Source: Kineococcus sp. TRM81007
Lineage (GTDB): Bacteria; Actinomycetota; Actinomycetes; Actinomycetales; Kineococcaceae
Length of the DNA: 49,126 nt
Direction: 5' to 3'
NCBI RefSeq assembly: GCF_022669155.1
Contig: NZ_JALBVB010000051.1
Location: 1 to 49,126 of the forward strand
Shown here: positions 16,146 to 24,267 of the stretch, piece after piece
Numbering within the stretch: position 1 is the first letter of the stretch
Layout: each line of letters begins with the position of its first letter
Made by a program: the position numbers and the translations under genes
Notes under the pieces: generated by a model
Databases searched by the model: none
Seen by the model: the letters and a program-made list of their open reading frames with translations, nothing else
What the model was told of the DNA's origin: nothing

Positions 16146-18425
16146 TCAGCTCGTGCGGTGGGGCACCTCCACGAGGTCCAGCACCGCGGCCGCGGCGCCG
16201 TCCGCCGGCGCCAGCAGGTCCAGGCGGTCCCAGCCCCCCGCGCCGCGCGCCGCCTCGGCCAGGGCCTGCACCCCCGCGCTGGCGAGGTGGGTGACGCCGG
16301 ACAGGTCGACGGTGAGGCGGACCGCACCGCCCCGGACGGCGCGGCGCAGCTCGTCGAGGAGGTCCGGGGCGCTGGCCAGGTCCACCGCGCCCCGCACCCG
16401 CAGCGCGGGGCCGCCGGCCGGCTCCACGGAGAACGGCGGTTCCTCCACGGCCCCGGCGCCGGTCCCGGCGGTGTCGGCGGGGCCGGGCACGTCCACCTCC
16501 ACGGGGCGCTGCAGCGTGCGCTCCACGGACACGACCGTGCCGGTGGCCGAGGGCTCCACGCGCAGGCGGCCCAGCGCCCCCAGCAGGGCCAGGCCGCGGC
16601 CGCGGTCGCCGGGTTCCTCCTGGGGCTCCCGCCAGCGCCCGTCGTCGGCGACGGTCAGCCCCAGCACCCCGGCGGCGTCCACCCCGGCGGTGACGCGCAC
16701 CCGGCGGCGCCCGTCGCGCCCGTCGTGGGCGTGCTCGACGGCGTTGGCCGCGGCCTCCCCCGCCAGCAGGTCCACGGTGCGCGCCTCCGCGGGGTGCAGG
16801 TGCAGCGGCGCGGCCCACGCCCGCAGCCGCGCGCGCAGCACGGCCAGCGAGCGCGGTTCCGCGGGCAGGTCCACCGCCAGCGGTCCCGGCGGGGTGCGCC
16901 GGGCGGCCACGAGGACGGTGACGTCGTCGCGGGCCCCGGGCCCGGCGAGCCGGGCGATGAGGGCCCGGCACACCGCGTCGGCGGGTGAGCCTGCCGCGTC
17001 GGGCCCGCGGGTGAGCGCGGTGCGCAGCGCGTGCCCGGCGGCGTCCGCGACCAGTTCGCGCTCGGCGGCGCGGGAGCGGCCGGGTCGTTCCACCAGCCCG
17101 TCGGTGTAGAGCAGGACGTGCTCGCCCGGGGCCAGGCGCGCGGTGCGCACGGTGCGCACGGCCCGCTCACCGGGGACGGCGAGCGGGCCGCCACCGGCCT
17201 GCTCCAGGTGCCCGGCGGTGCCGTCGGCGCGCACGAGGACCGGGGCGGGGTGCCCGGCGGTGACGTACCGCAGCTCGCCACCGGCCGGGTCGAGCACCGC
17301 GGCGCACAGGGTGGCGGCCGCCGCCCCGGGCAGCCGGCGGGCGACGGCGTCGAGGTCGGCGAGCGCCTCCGGCAGGTCCGCTCCGGCGCCGAGGCGCTGG
17401 GCGAGGACGGCCCGCAGCTGGCTCATGGCGGCGCTGGCGAGCACGCCGTGCCCGACGACGTCGCCGACGACGAGCGCGACGCGGCCGCCGTCGAGGACCA
17501 CGGCGTCGAACCAGTCGCCGCCGGCGGCCTGCCCGGCCCCGGCCACCGCGTACCGGGCGGCCACGTCCACGCACGGCAGCACGGGCAGGGCGGCGGGCAG
17601 CAGCGCGGCCTGCAGGCGGGCCACGACCGCGCGGGCCTCGTCGTAGCCGCGGCGCACCGCCTGCGCCTCGCGGGCGCGGACCAGGTGCAGGTAGAGGCGC
17701 GGGGCGGCCTCGCGCAGGAGCCGGGCGTCCTCCTCGTGCCACTCGGCGCCCGGCCGCTTGGCGGCGGCGACGGTGAACAGCCGCCGCCCGCCGCCGTCGA
17801 CGCCGGCGACGCGCTCCTCCCCCGCCGGGCCGCCGCCGGCGTGCCGCCAGACGACCTCGGGCCCCTCCCCGCCGTCCCCGCCGTCCCCGCCGTCCCCGCC
17901 GTCCCCGCCGTCGGTGACGGTGAGGACCAGGTGCGCCAGCGCCAGGTGCGCGGCCAGGTGCCGGCCGGCGTCCGCGGTGACCTGGGCGGGGTCGTCGGCA
18001 CGGGCGAGCACGTCACCGAGCTCGGCGGCGAACGCGGCGGCCTCGACGCGGCGGCGGTCGTCGGTGACGTCGGGGTTGCTGCCGGCCAGGCCGGCGAAGC
18101 GCCCGTCGGCGGTGCGCAGCGGGGCTGCGGTCGTCTCGATCCACCGGTGCTCGCCGTCGGCGCGGAGCACCCGGGTGCGGGCGCGGAAGCCGCGCCCCTC
18201 GGCGGTGGCGGCCTCGAACTCGCGCAGGTAGCCGCCGGCGTCGTCGGGGTGCAGGACCGAGCGCCACCGGCCGCCGAGCACGTCCTGCTCGGTGCAGCCG
18301 AAGAACTCCAGGACGCGCCGGTTCACGGAGGTGCACGCGCCGGTGGCGTCGGTGGACCAGAGCATGACGGGGGCGAGGTCGGCGAGGACCCCGCCGTTCA
18401 GGTGCCCGTCCGCGTCGTGGCGCAC
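16146..18425 (-). CDS. PAS-GAF-SpoIIE phosphatase-HATPase-STAS protein
   Basis: A 759-residue multidomain regulator. Domains in order: PAS (about 10-125; LADLAPVMLWSTDATGA, ending GSNPDVTD), a GAF-like region (135-250) interrupted by a Gly-Gly-Asp repeat (171-184), a PP2C/SpoIIE phosphatase (285-480; AAGGDWFDAVVL, LVVGDVVGHGV, LLYTDGLVERPG), an anti-sigma-type HATPase (515-635; EAAANAVEHAHDG) and a STAS domain (660-755; DLSGVTHLASAGVQAL). It thus carries the phosphatase, kinase and anti-anti-sigma modules of a partner-switching cascade in one chain. The start GTG 18425 is favoured because TACCTT ends seven bases before it; TTG 18434 would fall inside that hexamer. Confidence 0.88.
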   Translation of the reverse strand: MRHDADGHLNGGVLADLAPVMLWSTDATGACTSVNRRVLEFFGCTEQDVLGGRWRSVLHPDDAGGYLREFEAATAEGRGFRARTRVLRADGEHRWIETTAAPLRTADGRFAGLAGSNPDVTDDRRRVEAAAFAAELGDVLARADDPAQVTADAGRHLAAHLALAHLVLTVTDGGDGGDGGDGGDGGEGPEVVWRHAGGGPAGEERVAGVDGGGRRLFTVAAAKRPGAEWHEEDARLLREAAPRLYLHLVRAREAQAVRRGYDEARAVVARLQAALLPAALPVLPCVDVAARYAVAGAGQAAGGDWFDAVVLDGGRVALVVGDVVGHGVLASAAMSQLRAVLAQRLGAGADLPEALADLDAVARRLPGAAAATLCAAVLDPAGGELRYVTAGHPAPVLVRADGTAGHLEQAGGGPLAVPGERAVRTVRTARLAPGEHVLLYTDGLVERPGRSRAAERELVADAAGHALRTALTRGPDAAGSPADAVCRALIARLAGPGARDDVTVLVAARRTPPGPLAVDLPAEPRSLAVLRARLRAWAAPLHLHPAEARTVDLLAGEAAANAVEHAHDGRDGRRRVRVTAGVDAAGVLGLTVADDGRWREPQEEPGDRGRGLALLGALGRLRVEPSATGTVVSVERTLQRPVEVDVPGPADTAGTGAGAVEEPPFSVEPAGGPALRVRGAVDLASAPDLLDELRRAVRGGAVRLTVDLSGVTHLASAGVQALAEAARGAGGWDRLDLLAPADGAAAAVLDLVEVPHRTS
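17867..17911. repeat. Five 9-bp tandem repeats inside the SpoIIE gene
   Basis: Five exact copies of CCCCGCCGT (plus strand) encode a (Gly-Asp-Gly)n run on the minus strand within the GAF-like region. The unit is a multiple of three, so copy-number changes keep the frame. Confidence 0.85.
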
Positions 18426-18432
18426 ACGGGGC

Positions 18433-18438
18433 AAGGTA
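18433..18438 (-). promoter_or_regulatory. -10 hexamer of the SpoIIE gene
   Basis: TACCTT on the minus strand, seven bases before GTG 18425. The gap to the divergent GNAT gene is only 55 bp, so the two promoters must overlap or touch. Confidence 0.45.
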
Positions 18439-18480
18439 GTCGCCGCGGCGGTCGGCGCGCCCGCGTGGGAACGTGCCGGC

Positions 18481-19191
18481 GTGACGCAGCACCCCCTCGA
18501 CGAGCCCGTCTGGGCGTCCCTGACCGGCGCGCACCGCCACCTCGCCGAGGGGGGTGACCTGGCCCGGCGCTACCCGCCGGACGTCTCGCCGTTCCACGCG
18601 CTGGCCGACCCGCGCGACGAGGGGGCGTGGGAGCAGCTGCGCGAGGTGGCCGGTGCCGGTGCGCAGGTGCTGCTGCCGGGCCTGGACGGGGCGGTCCTGG
18701 ACGCACCGCTGCCGGCGGGCGCGCGGCTGGTGCGGGAACTGCCGGGGGTGCAGCTCGTGGCGACCCCCGCGGCGGCCGGTGCCCCGGCCGCGGGCGCGGA
18801 CCCCGGGGTCGTCGTGCTCGGCGAGCAGGACGTGCCGGAGGTGCTGGACCTGGTGGAGCGCACGCAGCCGGGCCCGTTCGGTCCCCGCACCCCGCTGCTG
18901 GGCACCTACCTGGGCGTGCGCGACGACGACGGCCGGCTGGTGGCGATGGCCGGTGAGCGGATGCGGCCGCCGGGGTTCACGGAGATCAGCGCCGTGTGCA
19001 CCGACCCCGCCGCGCGGGGGCGGGGCCTGGCGAGCCGGCTGGTGCGGGCCGTGGCGGCGGGCGTCGTCGCGCGCGGAGAGACGCCGTTCCTGCACGCGCT
19101 GGCGGACAACGCGGGTGCGCTGCGGCTGTACGGGGCGCTGGGGTTCCGGCTGCGGCGCACCGTCCTGTTCCCCCTCGTCGAACTGCGGTGA
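18481..19191 (+). CDS. GNAT family N-acetyltransferase
   Basis: A 236-residue protein with a C-terminal acetyl-CoA-binding GNAT fold (residues about 105-230). The pyrophosphate-binding A motif is VCTDPAARGRGLASRLVRAV, followed by the B-motif ALADNAGALRLYGALGFRL. The N-terminal 100 residues are a less conserved domain typical of FR47-like acetyltransferases. The substrate is unknown. GTG 18481 has no clear Shine-Dalgarno; a weak -10-like GAACGT lies six bases upstream. The gene is divergent from the SpoIIE gene and 28 bp before the YciO gene. Confidence 0.88.
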   Translation: MTQHPLDEPVWASLTGAHRHLAEGGDLARRYPPDVSPFHALADPRDEGAWEQLREVAGAGAQVLLPGLDGAVLDAPLPAGARLVRELPGVQLVATPAAAGAPAAGADPGVVVLGEQDVPEVLDLVERTQPGPFGPRTPLLGTYLGVRDDDGRLVAMAGERMRPPGFTEISAVCTDPAARGRGLASRLVRAVAAGVVARGETPFLHALADNAGALRLYGALGFRLRRTVLFPLVELR

Positions 19192-19206
19192 ACGGCGGGG
19201 TGGGCG

Positions 19207-19212
19207 TAGCGT
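19207..19212 (+). promoter_or_regulatory. -10 hexamer of the YciO gene, leaderless
   Basis: TAGCGT ends seven bases before ATG 19220, with no Shine-Dalgarno between. Confidence 0.45.
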
Positions 19213-19219
19213 CCCCGGC

Positions 19220-19840
19220 ATGGCCCGCTTCGTGGAGGTGCACCCGCGCGACCCGCAACCGCGGGCGGTGGCGCAACTGGTGGCGATGCTGCGCGACGAC
19301 GCCCTCGTCGCCTACCCCACCGACTCCTGCTACGCGCTGGGCTGCCGGCTGGACAGCCGCACCGGTGCGGACCGCATCCGCCGGATCCGGCACCTCGGCG
19401 AGCGCCACCACTTCACGCTGGTGTGCTCGGACTTCGCCCAGCTGGGGCAGTTCGTGCACCTGGACAACACGGCGTTCCGGGCGGTGAAGGCGGCCACCCC
19501 GGCGCCGTACACGTTCATCCTGCCCGCCACGAAGGAGGTGCCGAAGCGGTTCGCGCACCCCAGCAAGAAGACCGTGGGCGTGCGCATCCCCGACCACCCG
19601 TTCGTGCGGGCCCTGCTGCGCGAACTGGGCGAGCCGCTGCTGTCGAGCACCCTGCTGCTGCCCGGCCACGAGGACCCGCCCACGGACTCGTGGAGCATCA
19701 AGGAGGAGCTGGACCACGTCGTGGACGCGGTCGTGGACGCCGGCGAGGTGGGAACCACCCCGACCACCGTCGTGGACCTGTCGGAGGGCGCACCCGAGGT
19801 GGTGCGTGAGGGCGCCGGGGACCCCGAGCGGTTCCGCTGA
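19220..19840 (+). CDS. Sua5/YciO/YrdC/YwlC family protein (YciO-type)
   Basis: A 206-residue protein of the YrdC-like fold, whose TsaC members make threonylcarbamoyl-AMP for the tRNA t6A modification. Visible conserved blocks are LVAYPTDSCYALGC, the basic RRIRHLGERHHFTLVCSDF region, APYTFILPATKEVPKR and KKTVGVRIPDHP. The PTDSCYALGC form and the length point to the YciO subgroup, whose exact role is uncertain, rather than TsaC itself. ATG 19220 is seven bases after TAGCGT (19207-19212), which suggests a leaderless transcript separate from the GNAT gene. Confidence 0.9.
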   Translation: MARFVEVHPRDPQPRAVAQLVAMLRDDALVAYPTDSCYALGCRLDSRTGADRIRRIRHLGERHHFTLVCSDFAQLGQFVHLDNTAFRAVKAATPAPYTFILPATKEVPKRFAHPSKKTVGVRIPDHPFVRALLRELGEPLLSSTLLLPGHEDPPTDSWSIKEELDHVVDAVVDAGEVGTTPTTVVDLSEGAPEVVREGAGDPERFR

Positions 19841-19849
19841 CGGCCGCGA

Positions 19850-19883
19850 CCCGCGGTGGCCGGGACGTCCCGGCCACCGCGGG
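19850..19883. terminator. 34-bp perfect palindrome, bidirectional terminator
   Basis: An uninterrupted perfect palindrome, centred at 19866/19867, lies in the 48-bp gap between the convergent YciO and MFS small-subunit genes. As RNA it folds on either strand into a long GC hairpin with no T tract, the form common in Actinobacteria. Confidence 0.75.
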
Positions 19884-19888
19884 GGCGA

Positions 19889-20062
19889 TCAGCCGCTGAA
19901 CAGGCGGGAAGCGCGCATGAGCGTCTCCACCACCCCGTAGACCAGCGGCACACCCACCAGCGCCCACGCGGCCGCCACGCGCGCCCCGGAGCCACCACCG
20001 CCTCCACCGCCTCCGCCGACGCCGTCGGCGGCCGTCGCACCCGTGCCCTCGCTCGCGCTCAC
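19889..20062 (-). CDS. MFS transporter small subunit
   Basis: A 57-residue protein: a Ser/Ala-rich N-terminus, a run of nine glycines (near residues 16-24), then one transmembrane helix (ARVAAAWALVGVPLVYGVVE) ending ASRLFSG. Its GTG overlaps the stop of the oxalate/formate-type transporter (GTGA, 20059-20062). Small single-helix proteins of this kind accompany OFA-family transporters in Actinobacteria and are annotated as transporter small subunits. The role, probably stabilising or modulating the transporter, is inferred. The polyglycine stretch makes the length likely to vary between strains. Confidence 0.75.
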   Translation of the reverse strand: MSASEGTGATAADGVGGGGGGGGGSGARVAAAWALVGVPLVYGVVETLMRASRLFSG

Positions 20063-21492
20063 GAGGCGCTCCTCTCCTGCTGCTCGTCGCGGGGACCGCC
20101 CTGCGGCGGCTGCGCGCCGGCGCCGGACGTCCCGGGTTCGTGGAAGCGCTCGGCCACCGGCCGCACCAGCAGGTTCGCGACGAACCCGACGGCCAGCAGG
20201 GCCACCATCGTCAGCAGCGCCGGGCGGTACGCGGCGGCCGTCAGCGTGCCCGGCTCGCCCTGCGCGTCGAGGAACCCGTTGACGATGAGGGGGCCGACGA
20301 CACCGGCCGTCGACCACGCGGTCAGCAGGCGGCCGTGGATCGCTCCCACCTGGAAGGTGCCGAACAGGTCCCGCAGGTACGCCGGGACCGTCGCGAAACC
20401 ACCGCCGTAGAACGACAGGATGATCGCGGCCAGCAGCACGAACAGCGCCGTGCTGGTCTGCCCGAACAGGGCCAGCAGCACGTAGGCCACGAGCCCGACG
20501 CCCAGGTACACCGTGTAGATCGGCTTGCGACCGATGACGTCGGACGTGGACGACCACACGAAGCGGCCGGCCATGTTCGCCATGGACAGCAGGCCGACGA
20601 AACCGCCCGCGGCGGCGACCGCCACGGTGGAGGCCCCGCCGCCGCCGCGGAAGAAGTCCTGGATCATCGGCGAGGCCTGCTCGAGGATGCCGATGCCGGC
20701 GGTGACGTTGCAGAACAGCACCACCCACAGCAGCCAGAACTGCGGGGTGCGCACGGCGTTGCGGGCCGAGACGCTCGCGGTCGTCACGAGCGAGCGGGAA
20801 CGCACCGCCGCGGGGTCGAAGCCGGCCGGGCGCCACCCGTCGGGCGGCACGCGCACCGTCGCGGCGCCGAACGACATGAACAGGGCGTAGACGACGGCGA
20901 AGGTGACGAACAGCATCGCCACGGCCTCACCGCTGGGCACGCTGCCGGCCACGGTGGGGTCGTAGGCGTCGTCGTAGGCGCCCAGGAGCCGCGTCGACAG
21001 CGGGCTCGCCACGAGCGCGCCACCGCCGAAACCCATGATGGCCATGCCGGTGGCCAGGCCGGGGCGGTCGGGGAACCACTTGATGAGCGTGGAGACCGGC
21101 GAGATGTACCCGATCCCCAGGCCGATGCCGCCGATGACGCCGTACCCGAGGTACAGCAGCCACAGCTGCGAGGTGGCGATGCCGAGAGCACCGACGAGGA
21201 AACCGGTGACCCAGAACAGGGCGGAGGTGGCCATGGCCTTGCGCGGGCCGTTGCGGTCCACCCAGGTGCCGGCGACGGCGGCGGACAACCCGAGCATGAC
21301 GATGGCGATGGAGAACACCACGCCGATCTCGGTGTTCCCGACGCCGAAGTGCTGCACGAGAGCGTTCTTGTAGACGCTGGTGGCGTAGACCTGCCCGATG
21401 CACAGGTGCACCGCCAGGGCGGCGGGCGGCACGAGCCAGCGGTTGAAACCGGGGGGCGCGATGCTGCGCCGGCGGTCGAGGACGGACACCAC
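20059..21492 (-). CDS. OFA (oxalate/formate antiporter) family MFS transporter
   Basis: A 477-residue, twelve-helix major facilitator. OFA-type features include the start FNRWLVPPAALAVHLCIGQVYATSV (core QVYATSV), the loop GTWVDRNGPRKAM between helices 2 and 3, GGIGLGIGYISPVSTLIKWFP (cut to GYISPVSTLIKWFP) and GRFVWSSTSDVIGRK. The substrate is probably a small carboxylate; oxalate is not demonstrated. Start GTG 21492 is supported by AAGGAG six bases upstream; a longer frame to 21534 lacks such a signal. It is coupled to the small subunit. Confidence 0.92.
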   Translation of the reverse strand: MVSVLDRRRSIAPPGFNRWLVPPAALAVHLCIGQVYATSVYKNALVQHFGVGNTEIGVVFSIAIVMLGLSAAVAGTWVDRNGPRKAMATSALFWVTGFLVGALGIATSQLWLLYLGYGVIGGIGLGIGYISPVSTLIKWFPDRPGLATGMAIMGFGGGALVASPLSTRLLGAYDDAYDPTVAGSVPSGEAVAMLFVTFAVVYALFMSFGAATVRVPPDGWRPAGFDPAAVRSRSLVTTASVSARNAVRTPQFWLLWVVLFCNVTAGIGILEQASPMIQDFFRGGGGASTVAVAAAGGFVGLLSMANMAGRFVWSSTSDVIGRKPIYTVYLGVGLVAYVLLALFGQTSTALFVLLAAIILSFYGGGFATVPAYLRDLFGTFQVGAIHGRLLTAWSTAGVVGPLIVNGFLDAQGEPGTLTAAAYRPALLTMVALLAVGFVANLLVRPVAERFHEPGTSGAGAQPPQGGPRDEQQERSAS

Positions 21493-21606
21493 GGGGTGCT
21501 CCTTCGCGTGCGGTGGCCCTTGTTGACCGTTCACGCTACGGCCACCGGCGCCGGCGCGCCATCGACGCGCCGGGCGTCCCCCGGCCGGCGCACCGGGCGC
21601 CGGTGC

Positions 21607-21631
21607 GGTTGAGGAGCGGCCGAACGGGTAG
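21607..21631 (+). promoter_or_regulatory. SigB/SigF-like promoter of the SDR-manA pair
   Basis: GGTT, fifteen bases, then GGGTAG. This matches the actinobacterial general-stress consensus (GNNT-N14-16-GGGTAC/T) in all but the last base. The predicted start near 21638 leaves a leader of about 65 bases with GAGGAGG (21691-21697) before GTG 21702. Confidence 0.45.
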
Positions 21632-21701
21632 GCGGAGAGCAGGCCCGTGTGGCACCCCCACCCGGGCGAGCCCCAGCAGGTCGCACGATGGAGGAGGAAC
21701 C

Positions 21702-22553
21702 GTGACGGAGTCCGGTCAGCAGCCTGAGCAGTCGCAGGACGTCCCCGGCACCACCGGGGCGATGGACCCGAAGCCCGACCACGGCGAGGAGAGCTACCGG
21801 GGCACCGGGCGCCTGGAGGGCAAGAAGGCCGTCATCACCGGCGGCGACTCCGGCATCGGGCGCGCCGTCGCGATCGCCTACGCCCGCGAGGGCGCCGACG
21901 TCCTCATCAGCTACCTGAACGAGGACGAGGACGCCCGCGAGACCGCGCACTGGGTGGAGCGGGCCGGCCGCAAGGCCGTGCTGGTGCCCGGCGACCTCTC
22001 CGAGGCCGCGCACTGCCGCGCGGTCGTCGCCAAGGCCGTGGAGGAGTTCGGCCGCATCGACGTCCTCGTGAGCAACGCCGCGTTCCAGATGAACCGCGAC
22101 TCGCTGGAGGAGACCCCCGACGAGGAGTGGGACCGCACGATCCACACGAACCTCAGCGCGTTCTTCCACCTGACGAAGGCGGCGCTGCCGCACATGCAGC
22201 AGGGAGCGTCGATCATCGGGTCCAGCTCGGTGAACTCCGACAACCCCAGCCCGACGCTGCTGCCGTACGCGGCGACGAAGGCCGCCATCGCGAACATGAC
22301 CGCCTCGCTGGCGCAGCTGCTCGCCGAGCGCGGCATCCGCGCGAACTCCGTGGCCCCCGGACCGGTGTGGACGCCGCTGATCCCGGCCACCATGCCGGAG
22401 GAGAAGGTGGCGCAGTTCGGCCAGCAGGTGCCGATGGGCCGCGCCGCCCAGCCGGCGGAACTGGCCCCGGTGTACGTGATGCTCGCCTCCGACGAGTCCA
22501 GCTACGTCTCCGGCGCCCGCATCGCGGTGACCGGCGGCAAGCCGATCCTCTGA
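21702..22553 (+). CDS. SDR family oxidoreductase (general stress protein 39/YghA-like)
   Basis: A 283-residue short-chain dehydrogenase. After a hydrophilic N-terminal extension (residues 1-40; KPDHGEESYRGTGRLEGK) typical of YhdF/YghA/GSP39-like SDRs comes the NAD(P)-binding ITGGDSGIGRAVAIAYA. NAAFQ replaces the usual NNAG-like motif, and the catalytic Ser and Tyr-x3-Lys are in SSSVNSD and LPYAATK. The PGPVWTPL motif is also present. GTG 21702 has GAGGAGG four to five bases upstream. It is probably co-transcribed with manA, 14 bp downstream. The substrate is unknown; relatives are induced by general stress, consistent with the SigB-like promoter. Confidence 0.92.
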   Translation: MTESGQQPEQSQDVPGTTGAMDPKPDHGEESYRGTGRLEGKKAVITGGDSGIGRAVAIAYAREGADVLISYLNEDEDARETAHWVERAGRKAVLVPGDLSEAAHCRAVVAKAVEEFGRIDVLVSNAAFQMNRDSLEETPDEEWDRTIHTNLSAFFHLTKAALPHMQQGASIIGSSSVNSDNPSPTLLPYAATKAAIANMTASLAQLLAERGIRANSVAPGPVWTPLIPATMPEEKVAQFGQQVPMGRAAQPAELAPVYVMLASDESSYVSGARIAVTGGKPIL

Positions 22554-22567
22554 GAGGGGCCTGAACC

Positions 22568-23554
22568 GTGGAGTGGTACCCGCTGCGCCTGAGCACCCCC
22601 GTGAAGCAGCACGTGTTCGGCGGTCGCGCGATCGTCGAGGTGCTGGGGCGCAGCGGGTTGCCCGACGGCCGCGTCGCCGAGACGTGGGAGGTCAGCGACG
22701 TGGACGGCGAGGTCGGCGTCGTCGCCGACGGCCCGCTGGCCGGCACGCCCCTGCGGGACCTGGTGCGCGAGCACCCGGCCGGGCTCGTGGGGGCGGGCTG
22801 GTCCGGCAGCCGCTTCCCGATCCTGACGAAGTTCATCGACGGGGCCTCCGCGCTGCCGGTGCACGTGCACGCCGACGACGCCGCCGCCCGCGAGCTCGAG
22901 GGTCAGGAGAACGGCAAGACGGAGGCGTGGCACGTGCTGGCCGCCGGGCCCGGCGCCACCGCCCTGGTGGGGGTGCGTCCCGGTGTCGGTGTCGAGCGCC
23001 TGCGCGAGGCGCTGCTGGCGCAGGAGTTCGACACCGTGCTGGAGCGGATCCCCGTCGCCGCCGGCGACACCGTGTACGTGCCCGGCGGCACGATCCACTC
23101 CTTCGGCCCGGACACGCTCATCCACGAGATCGAGCAGACCTCCGACACCCAGCAGCACGCCATGCCGTACGAGATGGCCGACGGCTCTCCCGTCCCGGAC
23201 GAGCAGCGGCGCGAGAACGTGGAGGCGCTGCTGCGCGAGACGCACCTGGGCGCCCGGCCCACCGTCACCGACGCCACCGTGCCCGCCGACGACGACGGCG
23301 TGCGCCGCGCGGTGTGCTGCGAGGGCCCGTACTTCGTGCTGCACCGCTGGCGGTGCGGGCACCCGGTGCGGGTGCGCCGGGAGTTCACCACCGCGCAGGT
23401 GCTGACGAACGTCGGTCCCGCGCCGGTCGTGGTCCGGGCCGGGGACTGGACCGGGGAACTGCCGCGCGCGAGCACGTTGCTCCTGCCGGCGGCGCTGGGC
23501 GCGGTGGAGGTGGAGGGCGAGCTGGACGTGCTGTGGGGGCACCTGCCCGGCTGA
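22568..23554 (+). CDS. manA: Mannose-6-phosphate isomerase, class I (short form)
   Basis: A 328-residue cupin-fold, zinc-dependent aldose-ketose isomerase linking fructose-6-phosphate to mannose-6-phosphate. Metal ligands are visible in LPVHVHADD, in the glutamate of GKTEAWHVL and in the histidine of GGTIHSFG. Its length and GKTEAWHVL motif fit the short Bacillus ManA-like form rather than the longer enterobacterial form. GTG 22568 follows the SDR stop by 14 bases with weak GAGAGG upstream. It ends 8 bp before the convergent response regulator stop, with no terminator. Confidence 0.88.
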   Translation: MEWYPLRLSTPVKQHVFGGRAIVEVLGRSGLPDGRVAETWEVSDVDGEVGVVADGPLAGTPLRDLVREHPAGLVGAGWSGSRFPILTKFIDGASALPVHVHADDAAARELEGQENGKTEAWHVLAAGPGATALVGVRPGVGVERLREALLAQEFDTVLERIPVAAGDTVYVPGGTIHSFGPDTLIHEIEQTSDTQQHAMPYEMADGSPVPDEQRRENVEALLRETHLGARPTVTDATVPADDDGVRRAVCCEGPYFVLHRWRCGHPVRVRREFTTAQVLTNVGPAPVVVRAGDWTGELPRASTLLLPAALGAVEVEGELDVLWGHLPG

Positions 23555-23562
23555 GGCGCCCC

Positions 23563-24267
23563 TCACACCAGCCCGGCGTCGTGCACGACGATCGCCACCT
23601 GCACGCGGTTGTCCACCTCCAGGTGCGCCATGACGCGCGAGACGTACGCCTTCACGGTGGCGGTGCGCATCGACAGCAGTTCCCCGATGTCGGCGTTCGG
23701 CAGGCCGCGGCCGACGGCCACGGCCACCTCGCGCTCCTTCTCCCCCAGCCGCGACAGCGACCGCAGCGCCCGCCGGCGGCGCTCGTCGTCGCCTGCGGGC
23801 GCACCCGGGACGACGTCCCGGGAACCGGCGCCGCCGACGGCGCGCCCGATGAGGCGGCGCGCGACGTCGGGCGAGAGGACGGGTTCACCGGCCGCGGCGC
23901 GCCGCACGGCCGCGACGATCTCCGCGGGCGGGGTGTCCTTGAGCAGGAAACCGTCCGCGCCGGCGCGCAGCGCCGCGAGCACCGCCTCGTCCTCCCCGAA
24001 CGTCGTCAGCACGACCACGCGCGTCCCGCCGGCGGCGGTGATCTCCCGCGCGGCGCTGATGCCGTCGCGGCGCGGCATCCGCACGTCCACCAGCGCCACG
24101 TCCGGTGCGGTCGCCGCGGCCACCGCGACGGCCTCCTCCCCGTCGGCGGCCTCCCCCACGACCGCGATGTCGCCCGGGCCGCCGAGCACCATCCGCAACG
24201 CCGAGCGCACCATCGGGTCGTCGTCGACGAGCAGCACCCGCAGCGGCCCGCCGGCTGCGGCGCTCAC
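23563..24267 (-). CDS. LuxR/NarL-type response regulator
   Basis: A 234-residue two-component regulator. The receiver domain (residues 9-125) has the acidic pocket VDDDPMVR, the phosphoacceptor Asp in VDVRMPRRDG (about residue 59), and Thr and Lys in VLTTFGED and LLKDTPP. An Arg-rich linker leads to a LuxR-type HTH (165-230; SRLGEKEREVAVAVGRGLPNADIG cut to its core LGEKEREVAVAVGRGLPN). Its GTG overlaps the kinase stop (GTGA, 24264-24267). It converges closely with manA. Confidence 0.93.
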   Translation of the reverse strand: MSAAAGGPLRVLLVDDDPMVRSALRMVLGGPGDIAVVGEAADGEEAVAVAAATAPDVALVDVRMPRRDGISAAREITAAGGTRVVVLTTFGEDEAVLAALRAGADGFLLKDTPPAEIVAAVRRAAAGEPVLSPDVARRLIGRAVGGAGSRDVVPGAPAGDDERRRRALRSLSRLGEKEREVAVAVGRGLPNADIGELLSMRTATVKAYVSRVMAHLEVDNRVQVAIVVHDAGLV

